NCBI RefSeq assembly: GCF_018199995.1
Contig: NZ_CP073579.1
Coordinates: forward strand, 1-64,000
Source of the DNA: Photobacterium sp. GJ3
Lineage (GTDB): Bacteria > Pseudomonadota > Gammaproteobacteria > Enterobacterales > Vibrionaceae
Direction: 5' to 3'
Length of the DNA: 64,000 bases
Positions 7,789 through 17,168 of the stretch are shown piece after piece. The position numbers and the translations under genes are program-made. The number at the start of each line of letters is the position of its first letter. Positions within the stretch are counted from its first letter, which is position 1. The notes under the pieces are model-generated. The model was not told where the DNA came from and ran no database searches. It was given only the letters and a program-made list of their open reading frames with translations.

Positions 7789-8430
7789 TATATGTCCTTG
7801 TGATTTTAGATATATTTTTATTTTCATTGGATGAAATATTTTCCGTGAAACGTAAGAGGTTTTCCTTCACCCTGCACTAATCATATATTCCATGGTTTAA
7901 CGACTTCAAATTTTCACTGTTTTTCTTTCTTATGATTCAATATTTCTCATTTGTAACAATGAATCAGTTCACTTTTTTGTGAATTACATTTTGAGATTTA
8001 TGATTAAAGTTCAGATAAGAGTCACTCATTTGGTTGAGATAAAAAATGTGATAACTGCCTTCCTTTGATAATTTTTTGTATATTAAAGGTCATCTGCTTA
8101 TCTGAAAGATAGGATCGCAGAAGGTTTAATAAGTCGTCATTTGTCTTTGTTTTTTGATGAATTTTTTGAGAGGGCGTAGTTCAAGGGGCGTAGACAGGGG
8201 GCTGAGATAACAGGATCACACTTCAATTTATTCTTGCCATACAATGAGTTAATTGCCTCACAATTCATTTCTATTTTGCGGTCAGTGGAATTTCCCTTGT
8301 TATTTTTTGTGCTATTTACATCTCACCTGAATGAAAGCTGAGGTTTCATCAGGTGAATGAGAAATGATCAACAATAACGTGATTCTTCGGGAAAAAGATT
8401 TCCCGTAAAGGACGACAAAAGGAAATTGAA
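7789..8430. other. AT-rich intergenic, divergent promoter region
   Basis: About 640 bases of very AT-rich sequence separate the divergent barrel/stub genes and pullulanase. No gene was recognised; it must hold promoters for both sides, but no single -35/-10 pair was convincing. Confidence 0.4.
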
Positions 8431-11025
8431 ATGAAAACCTTACCGATACTCGCCGTCGGCGCGTCGCTGCTCAGCGCGCCGGTGCTTGCCGACTGGCACT
8501 TCAGAGGCACGCCGAATCAGTGGCAGGCTGCGTCGATGACACCAATCGATACAAACCATGTTCAGACGTGCCAGCAATTCCAGCAGGGAGACGCCACAGG
8601 CGGACCGCGTTTTAAAATTGACCGCTATGGCGACTGGGCGGAAAGTTATCCGGTGGCCGATTTTACGGTGGCTGGCAATCAAAGTTATCGCATCGACTTT
8701 TACACCGACAGCCAGACGATTCTGACCACGCCGGTTGCCGACTGTGAAAGCCCGTCTTACGCACAGACCTTCCCGCAGCTTTATTTTCGGGGCACGCCAA
8801 ATGGCTGGGCACCAACAGCCATGACTCTGGTTGATCATCATACGTGGTCGCTGCTGATGGATTTTGACGGACAGACCAATCAGCGATTTAAGTTTGATCT
8901 CACCGCGGACTGGTCGCAAAACTATGGCGATGATCAGCGTGATGGTGTGCTGGATGCATCGGGAGAAGATATCTTTACCCCGATCCAAGGTGAATATCGG
9001 GTCACAGTTAATGATCAGACGCTGGCGTATTCGCTGACGCCGGTCAATCCCTGTGCGTCGGATTGCGCTGAACCCATGATGCTTGGCGCGAGTTATCAGC
9101 CGGAACAAACCACGTTTTCGATCTGGTCACCGGAAACCAGTGATGTCACGGTGACCGTGAGCGGTACGCTATACCCGTTGACGAAAGTCAGCGACTTCAA
9201 TGGGTACACCGATGTTTATCAGACGGTTGTTCCGGGTGATTTGCATCTTGCTGAGTACACCTTCCGAATCAATGGTATCCCGGTCCGGGATCCTTACGGG
9301 AAAATGGCTGAACCCGGCACCGGTAACGACAAAGCGGTGAATATTGTCATGGATATGTCCCGAACTGAGCCAATTGGTGGCTGGGCCGCGCGTCCGGCGC
9401 TGGTGAACCGGGAAGATGCGGTGATTTATGAGGTACATGTCCGTGATTTTACGCTGGATGACAGCGCTGGTGTGAGTTCGGGCAAGCGCGGTAAGTTTAT
9501 GGGCCTGGTGGAAACGGGTACCCGTTACAACGGGCTGAAAACCGGTCTTGATCATCTTGTTGATCTGGGGGTCACTCACGTTCAGCTGTTGCCTGTGTAT
9601 GATTTTGCAACCTGCGACGGACTGCCCGACAGCGATCCCTGCTACAACTGGGGCTATGATCCGAGAAATTATAATGTTCCGGAAGAGCGCTATTCTCAGT
9701 CGCCAACCGATTATGAGGCGCGTGCGAGAGAGTTTAAGACCATGGTCAATGCATTCCACAAGGCGGGTATTCGGGTCATCATGGACGTGGTGTATAACCA
9801 CACGTACGCCAAAGAGATGTTTGAATCGATCAGCGGCCGTTATTACACCCCGACTGATCTGTCCGGCACCGGAAATTCAATTGATGCCGACCAGCCCATG
9901 GTCAGCCGGATGATTCAGGATTCGCTGGCGTACTGGGTCGACGAATATGGTGTTGACGGTTTTCGCTTTGATCTGATAGGAATTTTCTCTCATCAGGAAG
10001 TTGCACAGTGGGGACGGGCGCTGAATCAGCAATTTCCTGATCGCAATTTGCTTTTATACGGTGAACCCTGGAACGGATATGCCAGCGATCCGAAGGAAGC
10101 GCAACGCGTGCGCTATGGCACCACACATCAGTTGGTTGAGGAACATGTTGGCGTCTTCAACGGCGCTTACCGCGAAGCATTGAAAGGATCAAATGACGAT
10201 ACCCGGACGGGTTACATGTTTAACAATCTGGGCAGCGCAGATGCAGGCTGGTCTGTTTACGATGGCTTGCGTGGATCGGCGTATGATCCGGAGGACAGCC
10301 GCAACGGGACCTGGTTCCGGAATTTTGCCGCGGATCCGGAGCAGAGTATTAATTACATCTCGGCACACGATAACTTTGGTTTGTGGGATAAGGTTTTTCT
10401 GAGCCTTTCAGGCAATGTGGTTCAGAACAGCTCACATCAGGTGCTGGCACTGACGCCGCCTGCGAATCTGGATGATGCGAAACGTGTGGTGAACTTCGGG
10501 ATGGGCATGGTGCTGACAAGTCAGGGCATTCCTTTTATACATGCCGGGGATGAATTTCTGAGGACAAAAACCGACAATGAGCAAATGAATGTCCCCGAAG
10601 CCTGGAATTATGGCGCGCACGGCGGCACGCACAACACCTACAATGCCCCGGACAGCTTCAACAAAATCCGCTGGCACCGCCGTGCGGAACACGCAGCAAC
10701 CTTCAATTACTTCAAAGATTTGATTGCACTGCGCCGTCTTCATGCCGGGTTGCGTATGACATCGAATCAGGACATTGCGAATTACCTGTCTGTTTCAAGG
10801 CCAGATGCATTTGGCGGCCAGTTGGTTACGGGCCATATCACAGATCCGAAAGACACCCATGATTTGTTTGTGGTCTACAACAGTGGAAACAACCAGACGA
10901 TCAGCCTGCCCTCAGGTACCTGGACACTGGCGGCAGATGCCACCGGTGCGCGCAACCAAACCGGGTTAAGCGGTCTGGTTCTGGTGGAAGGGACGGCCGT
11001 CACTGTGTTCACCCAGACGCGATAA
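8431..11025 (+). CDS. pulA: secreted type I pullulanase (GH13) with duplicated N-terminal modules
   Basis: Hydrolyses alpha-1,6 branch links of pullulan/starch outside the cytoplasm. A Sec signal peptide (cleavage near residue 20, PVLA/DW) has no lipobox. Two similar modules follow: DWHFRGTPNQW near 21 and LYFRGTPNGW near 117, each with an RFK-D-x-x-x-DW half, probably starch-binding. An early-set domain (FSIWSPETSDVTV) precedes the GH13 barrel. Catalytic signs are YNWGYDP near 405 (type I hallmark), DVVYNH at 452-457, GFRFD with nucleophile D514, the acid E545 in YGEPW, and SAHDN with H646/D647. Length of 864 aa suits the multi-domain form. GGAAAT precedes the ATG. It is monocistronic. Confidence 0.92.
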   Translation: MKTLPILAVGASLLSAPVLADWHFRGTPNQWQAASMTPIDTNHVQTCQQFQQGDATGGPRFKIDRYGDWAESYPVADFTVAGNQSYRIDFYTDSQTILTTPVADCESPSYAQTFPQLYFRGTPNGWAPTAMTLVDHHTWSLLMDFDGQTNQRFKFDLTADWSQNYGDDQRDGVLDASGEDIFTPIQGEYRVTVNDQTLAYSLTPVNPCASDCAEPMMLGASYQPEQTTFSIWSPETSDVTVTVSGTLYPLTKVSDFNGYTDVYQTVVPGDLHLAEYTFRINGIPVRDPYGKMAEPGTGNDKAVNIVMDMSRTEPIGGWAARPALVNREDAVIYEVHVRDFTLDDSAGVSSGKRGKFMGLVETGTRYNGLKTGLDHLVDLGVTHVQLLPVYDFATCDGLPDSDPCYNWGYDPRNYNVPEERYSQSPTDYEARAREFKTMVNAFHKAGIRVIMDVVYNHTYAKEMFESISGRYYTPTDLSGTGNSIDADQPMVSRMIQDSLAYWVDEYGVDGFRFDLIGIFSHQEVAQWGRALNQQFPDRNLLLYGEPWNGYASDPKEAQRVRYGTTHQLVEEHVGVFNGAYREALKGSNDDTRTGYMFNNLGSADAGWSVYDGLRGSAYDPEDSRNGTWFRNFAADPEQSINYISAHDNFGLWDKVFLSLSGNVVQNSSHQVLALTPPANLDDAKRVVNFGMGMVLTSQGIPFIHAGDEFLRTKTDNEQMNVPEAWNYGAHGGTHNTYNAPDSFNKIRWHRRAEHAATFNYFKDLIALRRLHAGLRMTSNQDIANYLSVSRPDAFGGQLVTGHITDPKDTHDLFVVYNSGNNQTISLPSGTWTLAADATGARNQTGLSGLVLVEGTAVTVFTQTR

Positions 11026-11056
11026 ATTGAATGTGACAGGCCTTGGCAATTCAAAA

Positions 11057-11089
11057 CACAGAATCCCCGAGCAGTCGGGGGATTCTGTG
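11057..11089 (+). terminator. hairpin after pullulanase
   Basis: A 14-bp stem with one extra G: CACAGAATCCCCGA (11057-11070) and TCGGGGGATTCTGTG (11075-11089) with a GCAG loop, 31 bases past the pullulanase stop. It lacks a strong T-run but is likely the transcript end. Confidence 0.6.
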
Positions 11090-11421
11090 GAATTGGCAGG
11101 CAAATCAGCACGGTGAGATGGATTGCATGTATGCCGTACTGTTTTGAAGTCCTTGATCTGTCTTGACCAGTGCTATGTTTTGCCTTCGCGAGTCATGATC
11201 TGGAACGGCTCATCATAGAGTAATCTCAAGTCATGATGGTGACCGGGATGTGGGGGAAAGACTCGCTTCTAATGACAGTGGCGGAACTGAAACATCAGTT
11301 CATGTGGAGTTCTTACCTGAATCATCTGGCCACAGATGCAAGATAATGGGCGATTTCACTTGGCATAAGTGAACAAAAATATGATGTTCACAGATGTGTA
11401 AATATCAGACAACGAATCAAT

Positions 11422-11448
11422 TTAGCGCACTCCAAATGAGTGCGCTAA
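11422..11448 (-). terminator. hairpin after the membrane protein gene
   Basis: TTAGCGCACTC (11422-11432) and GAGTGCGCTAA (11438-11448) form a perfect 11-bp stem with a 5-nt loop, about 20 bases beyond the stop of the minus-strand gene that ends at 11468. Confidence 0.7.
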
Positions 11449-11467
11449 GTTAAATAACATGAAAAAT

Positions 11468-12289
11468 TTACTTCACTAAAAATGGAATCTCTCTTTTTCC
11501 ATGTTCCAATAGTTTCTCAAACTTTTCAGTTCGCATCTCTGAAAGTGTATCTTGAACATAAATCATTTGTTCTAACGTATGAGAATCTAAGAGTTCTTTC
11601 ACTTCATCAAAATTTGAATCATCACAGACCAGATCAAACCTGAACTGTATTCTAAACCCTTTTTCTTTCGAAAAAAAACCTTCCTCGTTAATCACTCTAA
11701 TGAAGAATATCGCTTCCCATGGCAAAGCCATTTCCTCAGGATCTTTTTCTCTGAATACCCTCGCCATTGAGAAAACACCCAAAGCGCCTGCACCCGCATC
11801 TGCAAAAACCATCGGACCCATGATCAAGAATAGTCCGATCACGGTCGGAATTGCGAGCAGAAGAAAAACTCTGAGTGTCCCCTGACGAATTACTTTACCT
11901 CTACGGTAAGAGCGCACATAAATACCAGATGTTGTGATTCGGTGTTGATATTTCTCGGGATAAAAAGATAATAACATTGAAATGAAAAGTATAGATAACA
12001 TAACTGCACCAATGACTAGCCCAGTTCCTTTTAAATACTCATCTCCCAAGAATTCAATCGCAGAAGAAATCGAAATAGCAACGAGAAAGAAAAATAGACA
12101 ACCGCCGCGTAAACCTTTTTCCCACCGATTTTTCTCCCACGCGATTAATGGTTTCTCTTTTTTGATGATAATACAGTATGACTTCATGAATGAAGATAAA
12201 CGTTCAGCATCTGTTGTAAAATTTATATCATCGATAATCGAGTCACGAATGTTTTGGTATTGTCGCCGGTTTTTAGTATTCATATTCAT
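11468..12289 (-). CDS. hypothetical membrane protein, paralogue A of a tandem pair
   Basis: 273 residues, family not recognised. A cytoplasmic N-terminal helix region (YQNIRDSIIDD) is followed by LIAWEKNRWEKGLR. Two hydrophobic segments lie near 65-110, then GIYVRSYRRGKVIRQ and two more near 140-175, the latter containing FADAGAGALGVFSM. A ~100-residue soluble tail carries ALPWEAIFFIRV. The downstream-ordered neighbour at 12339-13178 has the same layout and many shared motifs, so the two arose by duplication. The ATG at 12289 is supported because it aligns residue-for-residue with the start of that paralogue up to the shared Y-x-N-I-R. A 49-bp gap suggests an operon. Confidence 0.6.
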   Translation of the reverse strand: MNMNTKNRRQYQNIRDSIIDDINFTTDAERLSSFMKSYCIIIKKEKPLIAWEKNRWEKGLRGGCLFFFLVAISISSAIEFLGDEYLKGTGLVIGAVMLSILFISMLLSFYPEKYQHRITTSGIYVRSYRRGKVIRQGTLRVFLLLAIPTVIGLFLIMGPMVFADAGAGALGVFSMARVFREKDPEEMALPWEAIFFIRVINEEGFFSKEKGFRIQFRFDLVCDDSNFDEVKELLDSHTLEQMIYVQDTLSEMRTEKFEKLLEHGKREIPFLVK

Positions 12290-12338
12290 GGTCTTTATCT
12301 ATCGAAAACATTCACTTTTATATGATCCACGAATCACT

Positions 12339-13178
12339 TCAAATAAAATCATTGACATTTTTAGGATGAGCCGCCCAAACAAAAGGTAATTCATCCATTA
12401 ACTTTTCCTTAGCAAATTTTAAATCATCAGATTCTATGTCTGAAAAATAATCTTCTGTATAAATACAATCTGGTCGCATCTTTTCTCTGATAATGTCTTC
12501 AACTCGATTAGCCAGTTCACCATTGCATCTCAGCTTAATTTGATATTGAGGAATAATGACTTTGTCCTCTTTTGTAAAGCTTTTTTCAGTATAATTACAG
12601 AAAATAAATATTGCCTCCCAGGGTATTGCCATTTCTTTTGGTTTTCTTTCTTTCATCATGGCGGGAAGCGCGAAGATACCGAGCATGCCGGCACCAGCAC
12701 CCGCAAATATCATGGGCCCGCCCCAAATCAGAGAAAATAACACAAGCGGAATACAGACAATCATCATAAACTTAAATGCACTTTGTCGAAAACGCCTCCC
12801 CCTTCGATATCCCCGAAAATAGATCCCAGTTTCTGTGATTTTGTATTGATGTCTGTCTGGATAACACGACAATAACCCAATGAGTAACATTGAAGATAAA
12901 AATATTGACCCAATGATGATACCCCCCTTATTATTATCTAGGTAAACAAATACTGTTATTGAAAAAAGAAAGACAAACATAATCAGCAATATCAGTCTAA
13001 GCCCTTTCACCCAAACATCTTTCTCCCATTCGAGAATAGCTGATTCATCCTTCATCAGACTAACATATCGCTCCATAAAAACGACAAGGCGTGATGAATC
13101 ATCCAGAAGAGCTTGATCACGCATGATCTCTTCTCGAATATTTTCATATATTTTCTTATTGGAAGTTTTCGAGTTCAT
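12339..13178 (-). CDS. hypothetical membrane protein, paralogue B of a tandem pair
   Basis: 279 residues with the same architecture as the next gene. An N-terminal YENIREEIMRD stretch is followed by ILEWEKDVWVKGLR, two hydrophobic segments, GIYFRGYRRGRRFRQ and two further hydrophobic segments including FAGAGAGMLGIFALP. A soluble tail has AIPWEAIFIF. The shared RGYRRG or RSYRRG and PWEAIF motifs define a small family unknown to me. The ATG at 13178 is preferred over one at 13196: a GGA ribosome site lies about 10 nt upstream and this start matches the paralogue. AT-rich codon use contrasts with the flanking decarboxylase and pullulanase genes and suggests acquisition. Confidence 0.6.
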   Translation of the reverse strand: MNSKTSNKKIYENIREEIMRDQALLDDSSRLVVFMERYVSLMKDESAILEWEKDVWVKGLRLILLIMFVFLFSITVFVYLDNNKGGIIIGSIFLSSMLLIGLLSCYPDRHQYKITETGIYFRGYRRGRRFRQSAFKFMMIVCIPLVLFSLIWGGPMIFAGAGAGMLGIFALPAMMKERKPKEMAIPWEAIFIFCNYTEKSFTKEDKVIIPQYQIKLRCNGELANRVEDIIREKMRPDCIYTEDYFSDIESDDLKFAKEKLMDELPFVWAAHPKNVNDFI

Positions 13179-13887
13179 TAATTTTATGTCCAACATTTAA
13201 GAGTTTTGGAGAAGTTAATTCATATGCAAGATTGATCATCTTCTTGTAAGCGAGAGAATCTTTCATGTCACTTTCACATATCAGTAAATTAGAAATAAAA
13301 GATTTCCGAGTCAGTCTCTTTTTCTTATCCGTACTATAAATTCACTATTTCCATTCAGTGCATCAATGCTCGAAGAGTTTTCATTGAATTATGAATTGGT
13401 TTTAACATGAATTATTTCATGGATTCAGGTTTCAATTTGATTGAAGTCCACTATATCAAGCCATTTTTTGGGTTGAGCAGAGATCATTCAGGTTTTTCGT
13501 AAATTGTATAATGCTATCCATCCGCATCATATTTTTTAAAATGGACCTGATGTATATCTGTGACCTCGTTTCCAGATAGGTTGAATTTCCAGACAGAAAA
13601 GTCAGGGTGAACATCTCAATGTAAATTGAGTGAACTTTTCCGTTTCGGTTCAATTTAAATACGGCGTGTGAGTAAAGTCAGTGAATTTGAACCCGGTGCG
13701 GCAAAGTCAATTCAGAGATGAAGCCGTGAAGCGCTTTCAATTGAAGCACAGTGATTTGTGAAGTGAGGCGAAGTCGCTCATCGATTAGAAATGCTTGGGG
13801 GAATGGTGTGAACCTGGGTTTGAAAAACCGGGAACCCTTGTCTGGTTCCCGGTGTTGTGTTCAGTGACTCAGGTTTGTGACGCTTGA
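13179..13887. other. intergenic, ~700 bp
   Basis: AT-rich spacer between two minus-strand units. Apart from the decarboxylase terminator at 13827-13853, no gene or repeat was recognised; it must contain the promoter of the membrane-protein pair near its left end. Confidence 0.4.
13827..13853 (-). terminator. intrinsic terminator of the decarboxylase gene
   Basis: On the minus strand a 10-bp perfect stem (ACCGGGAACC at 13827-13836, GGTTCCCGGT at 13844-13853) is followed by a T-run, 35 bases past the stop of the decarboxylase. Confidence 0.85.
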
Positions 13888-15087
13888 TTAACCAATCAGG
13901 CGTTCGCTGTCTTGGGCCAGCTCGTTCAGCACCACGGTCTGAGCACGCTTGAAGAAGTTAAAATCAGTGGCTGTGGCACTGGTGTAAGCGCCCATCATCC
14001 GGCCAACGACCAGATCGCCATTTTCCAGCTTCGGCAGCATGATATTTTCTGCAATCACGTCGATGCTGTCGCAGGTTGGCCCGGACAGAACGCTTGGCAG
14101 ATATTCACCATCCTGCTTCAGTGTCACCAGCGGATACTTTGCATCATCAAACATCAGGCCACTGAATGAGCCGTAGATACCGTCGTCCAGGTAGTACCAC
14201 ATTTGGCCTTCACGCTCGGCCATGCCCATGACGGACGCAACACTTGTGACTGCCTGCGCCACAATGAAGCGACCCGGTTCAGCGATGATCTGAACAGTTT
14301 CAGGCAGTTCGCTCAAAGCCTGATTAATCGGCTCGCAAAAAGCATCAATCGGCATCACTTGTGTGGTGTAAGACACCGGGAAACCGCCACCAATATCCAG
14401 CGTACTCAGGGCTGGCAGACCACGTGCAACCACAGCCTGCATCACGTCATGACAGGTTCGGATCGCATTCACGTATTTTTGCGGATGCATGGTTTGCGAA
14501 CCCACATGGAATGACAGACCTTTGACCCGGATATTCCAAGCTTTCGCCGTTTCAATGATCGTCAGTGCCTGTGCCGGTGAGCAGCCGAATTTTTTCGACA
14601 GGTCGGCAAAAGCTTCTGAGTTGCGGAAACTCAGGCGAACCAGCAATTCTACTTCGTCCTGATACGGCTTGAACTTGGCCAGCTCGTTCAGGTTGTCGAC
14701 CACGAACACACGGCAGCCATAAGCCAGCGCATCGCGGATGTCGGCATCACGCTTGATCGGGTGCGTATGAATCGTGCGCTCGGCAGGGACACCTGCCTGT
14801 GCCACCAGATCCACTTCTCCGCTGGTCGCCAGATCGAAACTGGCGCCCTCTTCGAGCAGCGTTCTGACCACTGCCGGATGAGGCAGCGGCTTGAGTGCAA
14901 AGTGCAGGGTGACATTTGGCAGTGCCTGATTTAAAGCACGGTATTGCTGGCGGATCACATCGCAGTCCAGCATGAGCAGCGGTGCGCCAAACTGGGCCAC
15001 GGAAGATTCGATAAATTGAATCTCTTCAGCAGAGATCGCTTGTGTCGCAAAAGACTGAAAGTCCAGAACAGAAGGCGCATGAGCCAT
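13888..15087 (-). CDS. fold-III PLP-dependent ornithine/lysine decarboxylase
   Basis: Decarboxylates ornithine and/or lysine to putrescine or cadaverine in the cytoplasm, feeding polyamine synthesis. The 399-residue protein has the alanine-racemase-like barrel plus C-terminal beta domain. The PLP lysine is in HFALKPLPHP (K66), followed by SFHVGSQ, TLDIGGGFP, IIAEPGRFIVA (phosphate site) and the catalytic cysteine in SGPTCDSID. GAYTSA lies near the end. It resembles the characterised Vibrio vulnificus lysine/ornithine decarboxylase. The ATG at 15087 is favoured because upstream codons from a GTG at 15120 do not look like family sequence. Monocistronic, with its own terminator. Confidence 0.87.
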   Translation of the reverse strand: MAHAPSVLDFQSFATQAISAEEIQFIESSVAQFGAPLLMLDCDVIRQQYRALNQALPNVTLHFALKPLPHPAVVRTLLEEGASFDLATSGEVDLVAQAGVPAERTIHTHPIKRDADIRDALAYGCRVFVVDNLNELAKFKPYQDEVELLVRLSFRNSEAFADLSKKFGCSPAQALTIIETAKAWNIRVKGLSFHVGSQTMHPQKYVNAIRTCHDVMQAVVARGLPALSTLDIGGGFPVSYTTQVMPIDAFCEPINQALSELPETVQIIAEPGRFIVAQAVTSVASVMGMAEREGQMWYYLDDGIYGSFSGLMFDDAKYPLVTLKQDGEYLPSVLSGPTCDSIDVIAENIMLPKLENGDLVVGRMMGAYTSATATDFNFFKRAQTVVLNELAQDSERLIG

Positions 15088-15351
15088 ATTAAGCCATCCA
15101 TCAATCAAAGCACGTTTCACGGTGATGTCATGAAACGTGGAGCGTCAAAAAAAGCGCGGTTGCGCAGTCAAAGTCACTCTTGGATAGTTGCTCTATCGCC
15201 TTGCCACAAAGCTGTGATGTACTCGGATTGGCTATCATCAAGAAGCGGCGCGATATTAAGGTCAACACCGCATTGGTGCAATAAAAAATTCGGGTCTATA
15301 AAGCAAAATTTTTTTGCATTCAGGATAAGATTTCCTCATGGTCTGAATGCA

Positions 15352-15681
15352 TCATCGCAGCACATTGCTCGCGCCTTTCAGCACCTTTTCAACCACCCGG
15401 ACAACTTTCGCCGTCGTGTAGATGATCTGGGCAACCTGCTGCGGATCCTGTCTGGCCTGGCGAGCCTGCTGGCTGAGCTGGGACAGCTGTGATAAGGCAT
15501 CCTGGCTGGCTTCTGTGGTTGGCGTCTGCGTTGGTTCCATTGCTTGGCTGAGCTGATCCAACATGGTGTCTATGCTTTGCTGTAAGTGCAGGGCCTGCTC
15601 AAAATCAAGGGTGATTTCTTTGACTTTTCTCAGCTCATCAATCGCTTCAACGAGATAGTTGCCCAGTGGTGTTTGTTTCAT
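15352..15681 (-). CDS. hypothetical Gln-rich coiled-coil protein
   Basis: 109 residues, no signal peptide. A helical start (YLVEAIDELRKVKEITLDFEQAL) leads to a Gln/Ser-rich middle with heptad-like leucines (LSQLSQLSQQ) and a final amphipathic helix (IIYTTAKVVRVVEKVLKG). The ATG overlaps the stop of the upstream lipoprotein gene by 4 bases, so the two are probably translationally coupled partners. Family not recognised. Confidence 0.6.
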   Translation of the reverse strand: MKQTPLGNYLVEAIDELRKVKEITLDFEQALHLQQSIDTMLDQLSQAMEPTQTPTTEASQDALSQLSQLSQQARQARQDPQQVAQIIYTTAKVVRVVEKVLKGASNVLR

Positions 15682-16664
15682 GCGTCGTCCTTACAGATTA
15701 ATTGGTCATCTTTAAGTTCAAAGCCGGTTTCACAACTGCTCAGGAGATCGTTGAGCGAAGTATAATGGCGTCCGGTGTCTCTGAGTTCCCCAGCAATTCT
15801 GATGAACGCTTTGCCACTGAATTCATCGTTCGCGACCAGATTGGCGATTTCGTGATGCTTATCCTTCAGGGTTTGTGTTGCGGCACCCAGTTGCTGAAAA
15901 ATGAGTTCAGTGGCGGCAATGTTTACCGAACGCTGTGTGAGTGTTTCAATCTGGCTGATGATGTCTTGCCGGCTGAGCTTTCCCTGCGTTTTCATCAGAT
16001 TAAACTGGCGGATATCCGTGCTGAGGTTATCCCGGCGCTCAGATAATAAGGAAGCATAGAGGCGACCGGACGCCAGACGCTGGCTGATGGCATCGCAGAT
16101 GGCGCTGACCGCTGGGTCTGAATTCAGGATGATGGCTTTCAGGGCCTTTCGTCGCTGAGATTCGGCCACAGTGGAGCCAATTCCGGCAATGGCAGATGAA
16201 AGGACAAAAAAGGTATCTTCATTGGTGTCAAAGAGCGGTTTTTCCGTTAATTTTTCATACTGATGATTGGCACGGATCATCGCACCGCTCAGGCGGGCTG
16301 CGGCATAATCAATGTCTGCGCGATAGCGCGCATCAGCCAGCTCGCCCAGCGCCTGGCTGTATTCTTTCAGCGAATTGTTAAGACGAAGCAGGGTTAATTG
16401 CTGCTGATTGATATCGGCATAGGTTTTGGCTTGTCGGGTCAGGCGGTCGGAGGTGAGCAGGGTCGTTGGATTTTCGAGTTCCAGTGCTAATGTGCGGGTT
16501 GCACGCTGTGTCTGTAAGGCTTTATTTTCCTGCATCATCTCACCCAGCTGCGTGGTCAGTTGATTGCTTGCTTGTGCATACACGCCCAGATCGTTGCTTA
16601 CATGCTGGCTGCAGCCCATGAGAAGCAGCAGAGAAAGGAAGGCGGCAGCGATTTTTACAGACAT
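15678..16664 (-). CDS. predicted lipoprotein
   Basis: 328 residues. A lipoprotein signal peptide is visible from the ATG at 16664 (VKIAAAFLSLLLLMGC; the lipobox cysteine is near residue 18), so it should be anchored in the inner or outer membrane. The remainder is helical and Gln/Leu-rich, with an Ala/Gly-rich segment (FVLSSAIAGIGS) near 160. Two C-terminal cysteines lie in LLSSCETGFELKDDQLICKDD. The chosen ATG has a GGA ribosome site at about 8 nt. It is followed by the overlapping coiled-coil gene. Function unknown. Confidence 0.65.
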   Translation of the reverse strand: MSVKIAAAFLSLLLLMGCSQHVSNDLGVYAQASNQLTTQLGEMMQENKALQTQRATRTLALELENPTTLLTSDRLTRQAKTYADINQQQLTLLRLNNSLKEYSQALGELADARYRADIDYAAARLSGAMIRANHQYEKLTEKPLFDTNEDTFFVLSSAIAGIGSTVAESQRRKALKAIILNSDPAVSAICDAISQRLASGRLYASLLSERRDNLSTDIRQFNLMKTQGKLSRQDIISQIETLTQRSVNIAATELIFQQLGAATQTLKDKHHEIANLVANDEFSGKAFIRIAGELRDTGRHYTSLNDLLSSCETGFELKDDQLICKDDA

Positions 16665-16840
16665 GTGAAATTCCGGTGACAAAAAAACAAGATGCCTTCA
16701 CCATAATTGCAATCCATTGAGTATGCTCGTGGGTGATTCAGTGACCTGAGAAAATTGTGCAGCGGTTAACATTTTTCTTTACCTTCTATTGAGGGGAAGG
16801 TTTAGCATGCGGGGGAATCCGAATACAGGGAGCAACATTG

Positions 16841-16954
16841 ATGGGATGCTGTAACCAGGCACCAAACGGCGGCAGTAAAAGCATGGGTCTGATAGTGAAA
16901 GCGATTCTCGGGTTAGCCGTTGTGATCGTACTTTTGGCGGTATTGTTTGGATAA
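16841..16954 (+). CDS. 37-aa small membrane protein
   Basis: A short frame with an AGGGAG ribosome site 8 nt before the ATG. It begins MGCCNQAPNGG, continues with a short basic Ser-Lys linker, and ends in one strongly hydrophobic helix (LIVKAILGLAVVIVLLAVLF) before the stop. The double cysteine after MG and the single transmembrane segment look designed rather than random. No domain can be named. The opposite-strand frame over this region is a shadow. It lies upstream of the ABC-F leader on the same strand. Confidence 0.65.
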   Translation: MGCCNQAPNGGSKSMGLIVKAILGLAVVIVLLAVLFG

Positions 16955-17168
16955 GCGGTGGGCCGGACAGTTGACGCCCGGATCAAATTTGGGTATTTTG
17001 CCACCGAAATACGAATTTGGACTGCTCTACCATGCTTTACATCCTATACAAGAATTTTGTCAGACGAGTGAGCTCCGCGCATTAACACGGTGAAGTGTTG
17101 CTCGGAGCTGAAACTCTTTTGAATCTTCATCAGATACTGTGTTGTCTGCCTGAACCTATCAGGAGGAC

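Larger units (their letters stand above)
11026..11467. other. intergenic between convergent genes
   Basis: Contains the pullulanase hairpin at its left end and the hairpin of the minus-strand membrane gene at its right end (11422-11448). The ~330 bases between hold no recognisable gene. Confidence 0.5.

Noticed and set aside
16786-17004. 72-codon minus-strand frame over the small membrane gene
   Set aside because: Opposite strand of a plus-strand frame that has a ribosome site and a convincing transmembrane helix.
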